Of a stretch of DNA of 5,991 bases, positions 1-5,512 are shown piece after piece. This stretch comes from Bacteroidota bacterium (GTDB lineage Bacteria; Bacteroidota; Bacteroidia; Bacteroidales; PXBB01), in the NCBI GenBank assembly GCA_022708385.1, contig JAKIYU010000166.1, forward strand, positions 1 through 5,991, in the 5' to 3' direction. Each line of letters opens with the position of its first letter. The first letter of the stretch is position 1. The notes below the pieces were generated by a model that was given only the letters and a program-made list of their open reading frames with translations, was not told the DNA's origin and did not search any database. Position numbers and translations under genes: made by a program.

Positions 1-790
1 TTTTTGCTTGTTCGAGTGTCATCACATCAAGAGCTTTCTCATCAGGTTTTTTAAAATTAATAAACACTTTGTCCACATCCGTGAGGATATAAAATTCATC
101 GGCATTAATCTGTGTTGCCAGCAAAGAAGATGCAAGGTCTTTGTCAATTACGGCATCAATACCCTGAAGTTTATTTGGTTCAACGTAGAAGACCGGAATG
201 CCTCCGCCACCAACGGCGATTACAATTTGACCTTCACGGGCCAACTTTTCTATTGACTTCCTATTGCCGATTAATAAGGGTTTAGGCGAGGCTACTACTT
301 TACGCCAGCCTCTACCGGCTGAATCGGGGGCAAATACGGCGTTGCTGTCGGCAGCCATTTTGTCGGCTTCTTCTTTGGTGTAAAAAGGCCCCACAGGTTT
401 GGTTGGTTTCTGAAAAGCGGGGTCATCTTTATCGACCAGCACTTCGGTAACGATAGTAATCACATCGCGTTCGAGGCCGTTTTTTTCAAGCACATTGCGC
501 AGTTGCTGTTCAATCATGTAACCGATTAAGCCCTGTGAGTAAGCGCCGCAAATATCCAACGGCATTTCGGGGACGCCAAAAAGTCTTGCACCGGCAATGT
601 TTTGCAACAGAATATTGCCCACCTGGGGTCCGTTACCATGAGTTATTACAATATTATAATCTTTTTTAATCAGTTCGAGCAGGCTCTCGCAGGTTTGATA
701 CACATTGTGTTCCTGTTCATCGATGGTACCTTTTTGGCCAGCTCTGATTAATGCATTTCCTCCAAATGCAACTACAGCTAATTTCTTCAT
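1..790 (-). CDS. arcC: Carbamate kinase, 3' end cut by the window edge
   Basis: Carbamate kinase interconverts ATP plus carbamate with ADP plus carbamoyl phosphate in the cytoplasm. It commonly makes ATP at the end of the arginine deiminase or other carbamoyl-transfer catabolic routes. I translated the minus strand from the ATG at 790-788 and read 263 residues with no stop before the left edge. The family is about 310 residues, so roughly the last 50 are missing. Visible family motifs are FGGNAL (9-14), HGNGPQVG (51-58), KPTKPVGPFY (128-137, a lid segment with conserved lysines), VGGGGIPV (193-200) and GIDAVIDKDLA (210-220, conserved Lys217 and Asp218). The start is well placed because MKKLAVVAFGGNAL is the usual amino terminus, and a good promoter match lies about 40 bp upstream. 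Other arginine-pathway genes, if any, would lie beyond the left edge, so the direction of flux is unknown. The kinase assignment is firm. Confidence 0.96.
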   Translation of the reverse strand, partial: MKKLAVVAFGGNALIRAGQKGTIDEQEHNVYQTCESLLELIKKDYNIVITHGNGPQVGNILLQNIAGARLFGVPEMPLDICGAYSQGLIGYMIEQQLRNVLEKNGLERDVITIVTEVLVDKDDPAFQKPTKPVGPFYTKEEADKMAADSNAVFAPDSAGRGWRKVVASPKPLLIGNRKSIEKLAREGQIVIAVGGGGIPVFYVEPNKLQGIDAVIDKDLASSLLATQINADEFYILTDVDKVFINFKKPDEKALDVMTLEQAK

Positions 791-828
791 AATATTATTT
801 TGTGTTAATTGATTTTCAAAAATTTTGG

Positions 829-859
829 CAAAACTAAAAATATTTATCTGAATAACAAC
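829..859 (-). promoter_or_regulatory. Predicted promoter of arcC
   Basis: On the minus strand a -7 box TAGTTTTG (836-829) fits the Bacteroidota pattern TAnnTTTG. It is preceded, after a 19-bp spacer, by GTTG (859-856), a fair -33 element. Transcription would begin around 820-824, leaving a leader of about 30 nt before the arcC ATG. This is motif matching only, but orientation, spacing and distance all agree. Confidence 0.6.
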
Positions 860-968
860 CGCTTTATTATAGGTTGTACCATAATAATAAATTTTTAAAA
901 TGATAAAACAACTGGTTTAGCTGTTTAGAGGCTGTTTTGATAAAGTATAAAAAAAAATTAAAAAAAAT

Positions 969-998
969 ATTGCTATTAAAAAGTATTTAGTAACTTTG
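969..998 (+). promoter_or_regulatory. Predicted promoter of the tRNA-Leu genes
   Basis: ATTG (969-972), an 18-bp spacer and TAACTTTG (991-998) match the Bacteroidota -33/-7 promoter pattern. The -7 box ends 9 bp before the first base of tRNA-Leu(GAG), so the primary transcript would carry only a very short 5' leader for RNase P to remove. An A-rich stretch (about 947-968) lies immediately upstream and could act like an UP element; that last point is inference. The region 791-968 otherwise shows no gene. Confidence 0.68.
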
Positions 999-1007
999 CA
1001 CTCCCTT

Positions 1008-1091
1008 GCCCAGATGGTGGAATTGGTAGACACGCTACTTTGAGGGGGTAGTGCCCGTTCGGGTGTGCAAGTTCGAGTCTTGTTCTGGGCA
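1008..1091 (+). tRNA. tRNA-Leu(GAG)
   Basis: This class II tRNA of 84 nt decodes CUC/CUU leucine codons. The acceptor stem is GCCCAGA (1008-1014) paired with TCTGGGC (1084-1090), with discriminator A1091. The D-arm contains the usual TGGTAGACAC. The anticodon stem CTACT/GGTAG (1035-1039/1047-1051) closes a 7-nt loop TTGAGGG with anticodon GAG at 1042-1044; its inner pair is a T-G wobble. A long variable arm (CCCG TTCG GG core) and a TTCGAGT T-loop follow, as expected for leucine tRNAs. The 3' CCA is not encoded (the sequence continues ACA), so it must be added by CCA nucleotidyltransferase. The amino-acid identity rests on the anticodon together with the class II shape. Confidence 0.96.
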
Positions 1092-1095
1092 CAAG

Positions 1096-1119
1096 AAAAC
1101 CGATATAATCGGTTTTTTT
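1096..1119 (+). terminator. Hairpin with T-run between the two tRNA genes
   Basis: AAAACCGAT (1096-1104) pairs perfectly with ATCGGTTTT (1108-1116) around a 3-nt loop, and the T-run continues to 1119. This has the form of an intrinsic terminator only 4 bp after tRNA-Leu(GAG). No convincing promoter stands between it and the second tRNA, so it may be leaky or serve as a processing signal. A-rich and T-rich flanks would allow function in both directions. Confidence 0.7.
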
Positions 1120-1144
1120 GTTATATTATGTTTTTTGACATTAT

Positions 1145-1228
1145 GCCCGGATGGCGGAATTGGTAGACGCGCTAGTTTCAGGGACTAGTATTCGCAAGGA
1201 TGTGCAGGTTCGAGTCCTGTTCCGGGCA
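1145..1228 (+). tRNA. tRNA-Leu(CAG)
   Basis: This class II tRNA of 84 nt reads CUG leucine codons. The acceptor stem is GCCCGGA (1145-1151) with TCCGGGC (1221-1227), and the discriminator is A1228. The anticodon stem CTAGT/ACTAG (1172-1176/1184-1188) is fully paired around loop TTCAGGG, giving anticodon CAG at 1179-1181. A long variable arm (TATTCGCAAGGATG) and T-arm GCAGG/CCTGT with loop TTCGAGT follow. CCA is not encoded (ACT follows). The last 16 nt of this gene plus 11 nt downstream are duplicated perfectly at 1318-1344. It lies 53 bp after the preceding leucine tRNA and is probably co-transcribed with it, because no good promoter is visible in the spacer. Confidence 0.96.
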
Positions 1229-1239
1229 CTTATTCAGTA
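1213..1239 (+). repeat. 27-bp direct repeat, copy 1 (tRNA-Leu(CAG) 3' end)
   Basis: This copy covers the last 16 nt of tRNA-Leu(CAG), from within the T-loop through the discriminator base, plus 11 bp downstream. It is identical base for base to 1318-1344. It is followed by the terminator hairpin, so this is probably the original copy. Duplicated tRNA 3' ends are the classical footprint of tyrosine-recombinase integration, but no integrase is present here. Confidence 0.9.
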
Positions 1240-1263
1240 AAGCAGACAAAAGTCTGCTTTTTT
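1239..1263 (+). terminator. Intrinsic terminator after tRNA-Leu(CAG)
   Basis: AAAGCAGAC (1239-1247) pairs with GTCTGCTTT (1252-1260) around an AAAA loop, followed by T1261-T1263. The 9-bp stem and the T-run make a convincing rho-independent terminator for the tRNA transcript, starting 10 bp after the tRNA's last base. Confidence 0.8.
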
Positions 1264-1276
1264 GTTTCTACCTCAG

Positions 1277-1328
1277 GGAACAGGACGAGAAGTTTATCCC
1301 GACGTTTACGGTCGGGAAGTCCTGTTCC
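1277..1328 (+). repeat. Nested inverted repeat containing tRNA T-arm sequence
   Basis: The outer arms GGAACAGGAC (1277-1286) and GTCCTGTTCC (1319-1328) are exact inverted copies. Inside them TCCCGAC (1297-1303) and GTCGGGA (1311-1317) form a second stem with a 7-nt loop. The right outer arm belongs to the displaced tRNA 3' end, so the left arm is an inverted copy of part of the tRNA T-arm/acceptor region. There is no T-run after the structure, so it is not a standard terminator. Its function is unknown. Confidence 0.75.
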
Positions 1329-1344
1329 GGGCACTTATTCAGTA
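1318..1344 (+). repeat. 27-bp direct repeat, copy 2 (displaced tRNA 3' end)
   Basis: This is a perfect repeat of 1213-1239 at an offset of 105 bp. It reproduces the 3' half of the T-stem, the 3' strand of the acceptor stem and the discriminator of tRNA-Leu(CAG), with no tRNA 5' part in front of it. Its last base, A1344, is also the first base of the terminal inverted repeat of the MITE-like element. It could be an att-type scar, a tandem-duplication remnant, or cargo of a small repeat element. Confidence 0.9.
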
Positions 1345-1488
1345 GAGGCTGTCTCAAAACACTCATTTTGTGATTTTCAGCACCTTTTTTGCCCCTCCCT
1401 AAAGGGTGAAAGTCGCTGAAAATCAGCACACCCTTAAGGGGTGGGGCAATGATGATTTTCAGCGATGGTTACTTTTGAGACAGCCTCT
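1344..1488. mobile_element. MITE-like element, about 145 bp, non-coding
   Basis: The ends are perfect 16-bp terminal inverted repeats, AGAGGCTGTCTCAAAA (1344-1359) and TTTTGAGACAGCCTCT (1473-1488). GAGGCTGTCTC-type ends resemble those of insertion sequences seen in Bacteroidota, from memory and without a database check. The interior is built of further inverted repeats. An imperfect pair spans 1389-1408 and 1429-1449 (TTGCCCC...GGGTG against CACCC...GGGGCAA), and TGATTTTCAGC (1371-1381) recurs inverted at 1415-1425 and direct at 1453-1463. No ORF of useful length is present, so a transposase would have to act in trans. I see no clear target-site duplication, so the exact borders are uncertain by a base or two. 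Confidence 0.7.
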
Positions 1489-1502
1489 TTTACCATATAT
1501 CT

Positions 1503-1679
1503 ATGTGTTTATTAAAACAGATTTTTGAAATAATTTCACCACCATCGCCTCAAAATTTTAGTGAGTGCTACAGTGAGTTTATCGAACTGCGCCATGACGA
1601 AATAAAAGATATGGCCAGGTATGCCTGGATTATTATTGAATCAGCCAATCCTGCCCCATTTACCTTTGACAAGCGCTAG
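1503..1679 (+). CDS. Doubtful small ORF, 58 residues, overlapping the recG 3' end
   Basis: An ATG at 1503 opens a 58-residue frame ending at TAG 1677-1679. It begins MCLLKQIFEIIS and ends PAPFTFDKR. I recognise no family, signal peptide or membrane helix. It converges on recG and overlaps its last 39 bp. There is no Shine-Dalgarno, which is usual in this phylum. A TACTTTTG at 1470-1477, inside the right end of the MITE-like element, could serve as a -7 box, but no -33 partner is visible. It may be a small gene, a fragment left by insertion, or chance. The rest of 1489-1640 shows nothing else convincing. Confidence 0.22.
   Translation: MCLLKQIFEIISPPSPQNFSECYSEFIELRHDEIKDMARYAWIIIESANPAPFTFDKR
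1614..1627 (-). terminator. Weak hairpin after recG
   Basis: CCAGG-CATA-CCTGG on the minus strand forms a 5-bp GC-rich stem starting 13 bp after the recG stop. A TCTTTTATTT stretch follows a few bases later, but not adjacent to the stem. It is the only candidate terminator near the end of the operon and is weak. Confidence 0.25.
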
Positions 1680-3743
1680 TGTATTGAGATGGGAAAGCAT
1701 AATCTGATTGGAAGATGACTGTAACAGTGGGTCATTATTAAGTATCGTGTCTGCCAGGTTTTTGGAGTATGTAAGAACTTTTTCATCCCGCAGGATGTCG
1801 GCAATTTTAAACTCCGGCATGCCGCTTTGTTTCAAGCCCTGCATGTCGCCTGCTCCGCGCAGTTTCATGTCCATTTCTGCAATGGCAAAACCATCTGTAG
1901 AAGAAAGCATGGCCTGGATTCTTTTTTTTCCTTCTTCAGAAACTTTATCGCCTGTCATCAGAATGCAATAAGAGCTTTCTGCACCTCTCCCCACACGGCC
2001 CCTGAGCTGATGCAACTGTGCCAGTCCGAAACGTTCGGCATTTTCGATAAGCATTACGGATGCATTGGGCACATCCACCCCCACTTCAATAACTGTGGTA
2101 GCTACCATAATGTGTGTCTCTCCTTTTACAAAGCGGGCCATTTCGAAATCTTTTACGGCTTGTTTCATCTTACCGTGAACCATGCTTACAGCATATTCAG
2201 GCAGGGGAAAAGCCCTGGTAATACTTTCGAAGCCATCTTTCAGGAAGTTCAGGTCGAGTGTTTCGGACTCCTCTATAAGGGGGTAAACAATATATATCTG
2301 TCTTCCTTGTTTTATTTGTTCTTTAATAAAGCCAAAAACCCTGAGCCGTTGCGATTCAGTTGTGTGATGTGTAATGATGGGCTTCCTGCCAGGAGGGAGT
2401 TCGTCAATTTTAGATACTTCAAGGTCACCGTAGATGGTCATGGCAAGGGTGCGTGGTATGGGCGTGGCCGTCATAATAAGTATATGGGGGGGCTGTGTGT
2501 TTTTTTGCCACAGGCGCGCCCGTTGGGCAACACCAAAGCGATGCTGCTCGTCGATAACAACAAACCCTAAATTTTTAAATTGTACAGTATCTTCAATAAG
2601 TGCATGCGTTCCTATCAGGATGTCTATTTCACCACTGATAAGTGCACTCAGTATTTGACCCCGTTCTTTTTTACGTGTGGAGCCTGTAAGAAGCGCTATC
2701 TCAATGCCGATACCCCGGGTAAATTTCGAAAAAGTATTGAAGTGCTGCTGGGCAAGTATTTCTGTAGGGGCCATAAGCGACGACTGGAACCCATTGTCGG
2801 CAGCAATAAGTGCCAGCATAAGCGCTACCAGTGTCTTTCCGCTGCCCACATCACCTTGCAGAAGCCGGTTCATTTGCAGCCCTGTAGCCATATCTCGGCG
2901 CATTTCCTTAATGACTTTTTTTTGAGCATTGGTAAGGTCAAAAGGCAAATTATTGCTGAAAAAGTTATTGAAGCGCTCACCTACGGTTTTAAAAATAAAA
3001 CCTTTTACCGTGTTGTTTCTAAGGTTTTTGGTATAGAGCATTTTAAGGTTGAAGAAGAAAAATTCTTCAAAAATGAAACGGTTGCGAGCTTTTATCAGCG
3101 TTTGTTTGCCGTCGGGGTAGTGGATATTTCTGAAGGCTTCTTCTCTCGAAGGGAGCTTAGTGGCATCCAGAACTTCATCAGAAAGTACTTCAGGAATTTG
3201 CCCCTGAATTTTGGAAATTAGCTGAAATGTCAGTTTACGCAACCCCTTGCTGTCGAGAAAACTATTCTTCAGCGCTTCAGTAGTGTAATACACCGGCAAC
3301 AGGTTTATATTTAGCTCTTCCTTATCGTCGCCAGGTTCTTCAATCTCGGGATGGGCAAAGTTATAGGAGCCGTTAAAGTAGGCCGGTTTGCCAAAAACAA
3401 TGTAGATATTGCCGGGTTTAAGATATTCTTTTATCCACTTGATGCCTTTAAACCACACCAATTCAATTTCACCGGTAGTGTCAGAAAGAACAGCCGTAAG
3501 GCGCTGGCTTCTTTTAAGTCCGGTTAGTTGTAAACGCCCTATTTTTCCTTTTATCTGGTAATGGGTGTTTGTGTCGCAAACTTCAGAAATGGTGTGAAAT
3601 TCTGATTTGTCCACATAACGAAAAGGAAAATGAAATAGCAAATCCTCGTATGTGCTTATGTTAAGTTCTTTTTGCAACAGGGCTGCTTTAACTTCTCCAA
3701 CGCCTTTGAGAAATTTTACAGGAGTTTTCAGAAAAGCTGCCAT
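1641..3743 (-). CDS. recG: ATP-dependent DNA helicase RecG
   Basis: RecG is a cytoplasmic double-stranded DNA translocase that remodels stalled replication forks and Holliday junctions. The 700-residue product is full length for the family. The N-terminal wedge region (about 60-150) has the OB-fold pattern that grips branched DNA. The helicase core shows Walker A GDVGSGKT (297-304), the superfamily 2 DEQH box followed by RFG (398-404), motif III TATPIPRT (425-432) and motif VI QLRGRVGRG (579-587). It is followed by the RecG-specific TRG-like segment LRGAGDMQG (628-636). All catalytic residues are present. The start MAAFLKTPVKFLKGVG is standard. It lies 15 bp after the DUF4293 stop and is the last gene of a four-gene minus-strand run. 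It could be transcribed from the promoter predicted at the end of the protease gene as well as from further upstream. Confidence 0.98.
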   Translation of the reverse strand: MAAFLKTPVKFLKGVGEVKAALLQKELNISTYEDLLFHFPFRYVDKSEFHTISEVCDTNTHYQIKGKIGRLQLTGLKRSQRLTAVLSDTTGEIELVWFKGIKWIKEYLKPGNIYIVFGKPAYFNGSYNFAHPEIEEPGDDKEELNINLLPVYYTTEALKNSFLDSKGLRKLTFQLISKIQGQIPEVLSDEVLDATKLPSREEAFRNIHYPDGKQTLIKARNRFIFEEFFFFNLKMLYTKNLRNNTVKGFIFKTVGERFNNFFSNNLPFDLTNAQKKVIKEMRRDMATGLQMNRLLQGDVGSGKTLVALMLALIAADNGFQSSLMAPTEILAQQHFNTFSKFTRGIGIEIALLTGSTRKKERGQILSALISGEIDILIGTHALIEDTVQFKNLGFVVIDEQHRFGVAQRARLWQKNTQPPHILIMTATPIPRTLAMTIYGDLEVSKIDELPPGRKPIITHHTTESQRLRVFGFIKEQIKQGRQIYIVYPLIEESETLDLNFLKDGFESITRAFPLPEYAVSMVHGKMKQAVKDFEMARFVKGETHIMVATTVIEVGVDVPNASVMLIENAERFGLAQLHQLRGRVGRGAESSYCILMTGDKVSEEGKKRIQAMLSSTDGFAIAEMDMKLRGAGDMQGLKQSGMPEFKIADILRDEKVLTYSKNLADTILNNDPLLQSSSNQIMLSHLNTLALVKGKWGRIG

Positions 3744-3758
3744 TTGCCCTATTTTTAA

Positions 3759-4250
3759 TTATCTGAGCCTGTCGGCAGATTTTACAAGGAGTTCGTCTTT
3801 TTTTATAAACCTATTGGCCAGAAAATAGAGCACAATAACAATAAGCGGTAATACAGAGCCTAATTTAAAATTAAAGACAATGCTGTCAGCCTGAACACCA
3901 TATCCGGCAATAAAGCTCTTTTTAATAGTATCGGAAAACATAAATACAAGGAATACAAAAACCACATTAGCCATAATGCCAATGCGGCACAATCGCATCT
4001 GAAGCGGTCTATTCTTAAATAAAAGCAATGTGATAAGGCTTAAGGCAATAAGTGCAATATGAATAATAAGGTGAAGAATGGTTTTGATTTCAAAAACATA
4101 CGGGCAGTCTGTATTAAGGTGCTTCGTGCCGGTAATGTAAAGGTCGAACGAACAGTCTTTAATTGCTATTGAAACTAAAGGGAAGAAAAACACAGCAATT
4201 CCAAGTGCAGCTGCTAAAGCCAGAAAAATTGATTGAATACGTTGAAACAT
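3759..4250 (-). CDS. DUF4293 family small membrane protein
   Basis: The 163-residue protein of unknown function fits DUF4293, a family essentially confined to Bacteroidota. The N-terminus MFQRIQSIFLALAA and the C-terminal KKDELLVKSADRLR are the family's typical ends. Four hydrophobic segments lie at about 8-29, 57-78, 88-106 and 130-147. A cysteine-containing loop (Cys33, Cys49) sits between helices 1 and 2. I chose the ATG at 4250 because an alternative frame-open start at 4337 would add 29 non-family residues and overlap the protease gene, and because a promoter match lies just upstream of 4250. It sits 22 bp after the protease stop and 15 bp before recG. Nothing in the sequence points to a specific biochemical role. 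Confidence 0.88.
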   Translation of the reverse strand: MFQRIQSIFLALAAALGIAVFFFPLVSIAIKDCSFDLYITGTKHLNTDCPYVFEIKTILHLIIHIALIALSLITLLLFKNRPLQMRLCRIGIMANVVFVFLVFMFSDTIKKSFIAGYGVQADSIVFNFKLGSVLPLIVIVLYFLANRFIKKDELLVKSADRLR

Positions 4251-4264
4251 AATATTTTTTTTTA

Positions 4265-4294
4265 CAAAGTTATTATTTTTTGAAATTTTGCAAA
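4265..4294 (-). promoter_or_regulatory. Predicted internal promoter for DUF4293-recG
   Basis: TTTG (4294-4291), an 18-bp spacer and TAACTTTG (4272-4265) on the minus strand match the Bacteroidota -33/-7 pattern. The -7 octamer and the spacer length are identical to the promoter predicted for the tRNA genes. The -7 box begins directly after the protease TAA (4275-4273). Transcription would start near 4256-4260, leaving a short leader before the DUF4293 ATG at 4250. Confidence 0.58.
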
Positions 4295-5511
4295 GCTTTA
4301 ATTCTTTTAAGTAGTGGTGGATGGGAGTAATACACAAACACGTACCAGGGATGTGGCAACAAATTGCTCAGGTTCTTAAGAGATAATTTTTTCAGGCCGC
4401 TGATAAGGGCCTCTGCATTATTATGGTTTGCAGCAAAACGGTCGGCCTCATATTCGTTGGCACGGGAGTAGCTGTTCATCAGTATGGCAGGCAGGGTTGA
4501 TATAAACCCGTAGATGATGCCAAAAGCGATAACACCTATATGAAAACTTGGTATATGTACCCCAAGGGCTTTAGACAGATGGGGAGATTGAACAAATAAT
4601 GAAAGAATGTACAATAACAGTCCTGTTTCAAGCAACGAAATAAGCATATTTTTAATGACATGCTTCTTTTTGTAATGCCCAATCTCGTGAGCAAGTACTG
4701 CTACCAGCTCGGCTGTATTTAATTGTTCAATAATGGTGTCATATAGCACTATGCGTTTTTTTGCACCGAAACCTGCAAAATAGGCATTGGCTTTGGCGCT
4801 TCTTTTAGAGCTGTCAATAACAAAGACATCTTTAAGGCGGAACCCTGTTTTATCTGCCATGTTTTTGATAGCCTCTTTTAATTCTCCATCAGGCAAAGGA
4901 GTTTGCTTGTTGAAAAGTGGCACCAGCAGTGTGGAATAAAAAAAAGTAATAAATATCATAAATGCTGAAACACCTCCCCAGGCTATGAGCCATGTGTAAT
5001 TACCACCTTTGTCAAACAACCACACAATAAATGCGAGCAAAGGCGCACCCAGCACAAGACTTAGAAACCAGCCTTTTATTTTGTCGTAAATAAAGGTTTT
5101 TATTGTGGTTTTGTTAAAGCCGTATTTTTCTTCTATTACAAAAGTACTGTAAACGGAAAAAGGCGTGTTGAGTAAGTCCGAAGCCAGTCCGATAATGCCA
5201 AAGAATAATAGCGCCAGCCAAATGGGATGATTTGTATAGTGCCTTAGTGCGTTATCAAGAAACGCAAACCCTCCCAGTAATAACATGAGCAAAATGGTTA
5301 TTAACGAAAAAATGGATGTGATTAAAGAAAACCTGTATTTATCCTTTTCATATAGCTGAGAACGTTTGTATTCATCTTCAGGGTAAATGCCTCTGCCCTC
5401 GGGCGGAAGTTCTTTAGTGCGATAGCTGTCGTTAAGGTACTGAAGCCAGTTTTCGAACAAAAAATCAAAAATAACTATAAAAATAATAGCTGCAAAGATG
5501 TATTTATCCAT
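4273..5511 (-). CDS. M48 family (Ste24/CAAX protease 1-like) membrane zinc metalloprotease
   Basis: This 412-residue integral membrane zinc protease resembles eukaryotic Ste24/ZMPSTE24 and its bacterial relatives. The zinc site is complete: HEIGH at 275-279 supplies two histidines and the catalytic glutamate, and NEYEAD at 352-357 supplies the third ligand, Glu353. The family SHPPLLKRI motif is at 396-404. About seven hydrophobic segments are visible (around 3-20, 60-84, 97-115, 147-166, 172-197, 287-307, 324-345), matching the Ste24 topology and length. Bacteria lack the a-factor/lamin prenylation pathway, so the substrate is unknown; membrane-protein turnover, as for HtpX, is a reasonable inference. 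The start ATG is 1 bp after the TGA of the upstream DUF218 gene (TGATATG), suggesting translational coupling. I give no symbol because htpX and ste24 both overstate what is known. Confidence 0.93.
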   Translation of the reverse strand: MDKYIFAAIIFIVIFDFLFENWLQYLNDSYRTKELPPEGRGIYPEDEYKRSQLYEKDKYRFSLITSIFSLITILLMLLLGGFAFLDNALRHYTNHPIWLALLFFGIIGLASDLLNTPFSVYSTFVIEEKYGFNKTTIKTFIYDKIKGWFLSLVLGAPLLAFIVWLFDKGGNYTWLIAWGGVSAFMIFITFFYSTLLVPLFNKQTPLPDGELKEAIKNMADKTGFRLKDVFVIDSSKRSAKANAYFAGFGAKKRIVLYDTIIEQLNTAELVAVLAHEIGHYKKKHVIKNMLISLLETGLLLYILSLFVQSPHLSKALGVHIPSFHIGVIAFGIIYGFISTLPAILMNSYSRANEYEADRFAANHNNAEALISGLKKLSLKNLSNLLPHPWYVFVYYSHPPLLKRIKALQNFKK

Positions 5512-5512
5512 A

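Noticed and set aside
8..256. Plus-strand open frame of 82 residues
   Set aside because: Antisense shadow of the carbamate kinase gene, which matches its family along the whole visible length.
927..940. AGAGGCTGTTTTGA, resembling the MITE terminal repeat
   Set aside because: Only the first 9 bases match and there is no partner end or element attached. It is too short to call a solo remnant.
1096..1490. Cluster of repeats as a possible CRISPR array or integron-like site
   Set aside because: Repeats are not regularly spaced, there are only two direct copies of one unit, and no cas or integrase gene is present.
1827..2570. Plus-strand open frame of 247 residues
   Set aside because: Antisense shadow of the recG C-terminal half; rich in Cys, His and Phe and without family motifs.
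2580..3221. Plus-strand open frame of 213 residues
   Set aside because: It is antisense to recG, which has complete helicase motifs on the other strand. The translated sequence has no recognisable domain and unnatural composition.
4251..4337. Upstream in-frame extension of the DUF4293 protein to an ATG at 4337
   Set aside because: The extra 29 residues overlap the protease gene, do not look like the family N-terminus, and would lie upstream of the predicted promoter; MFQRIQ is the typical start.
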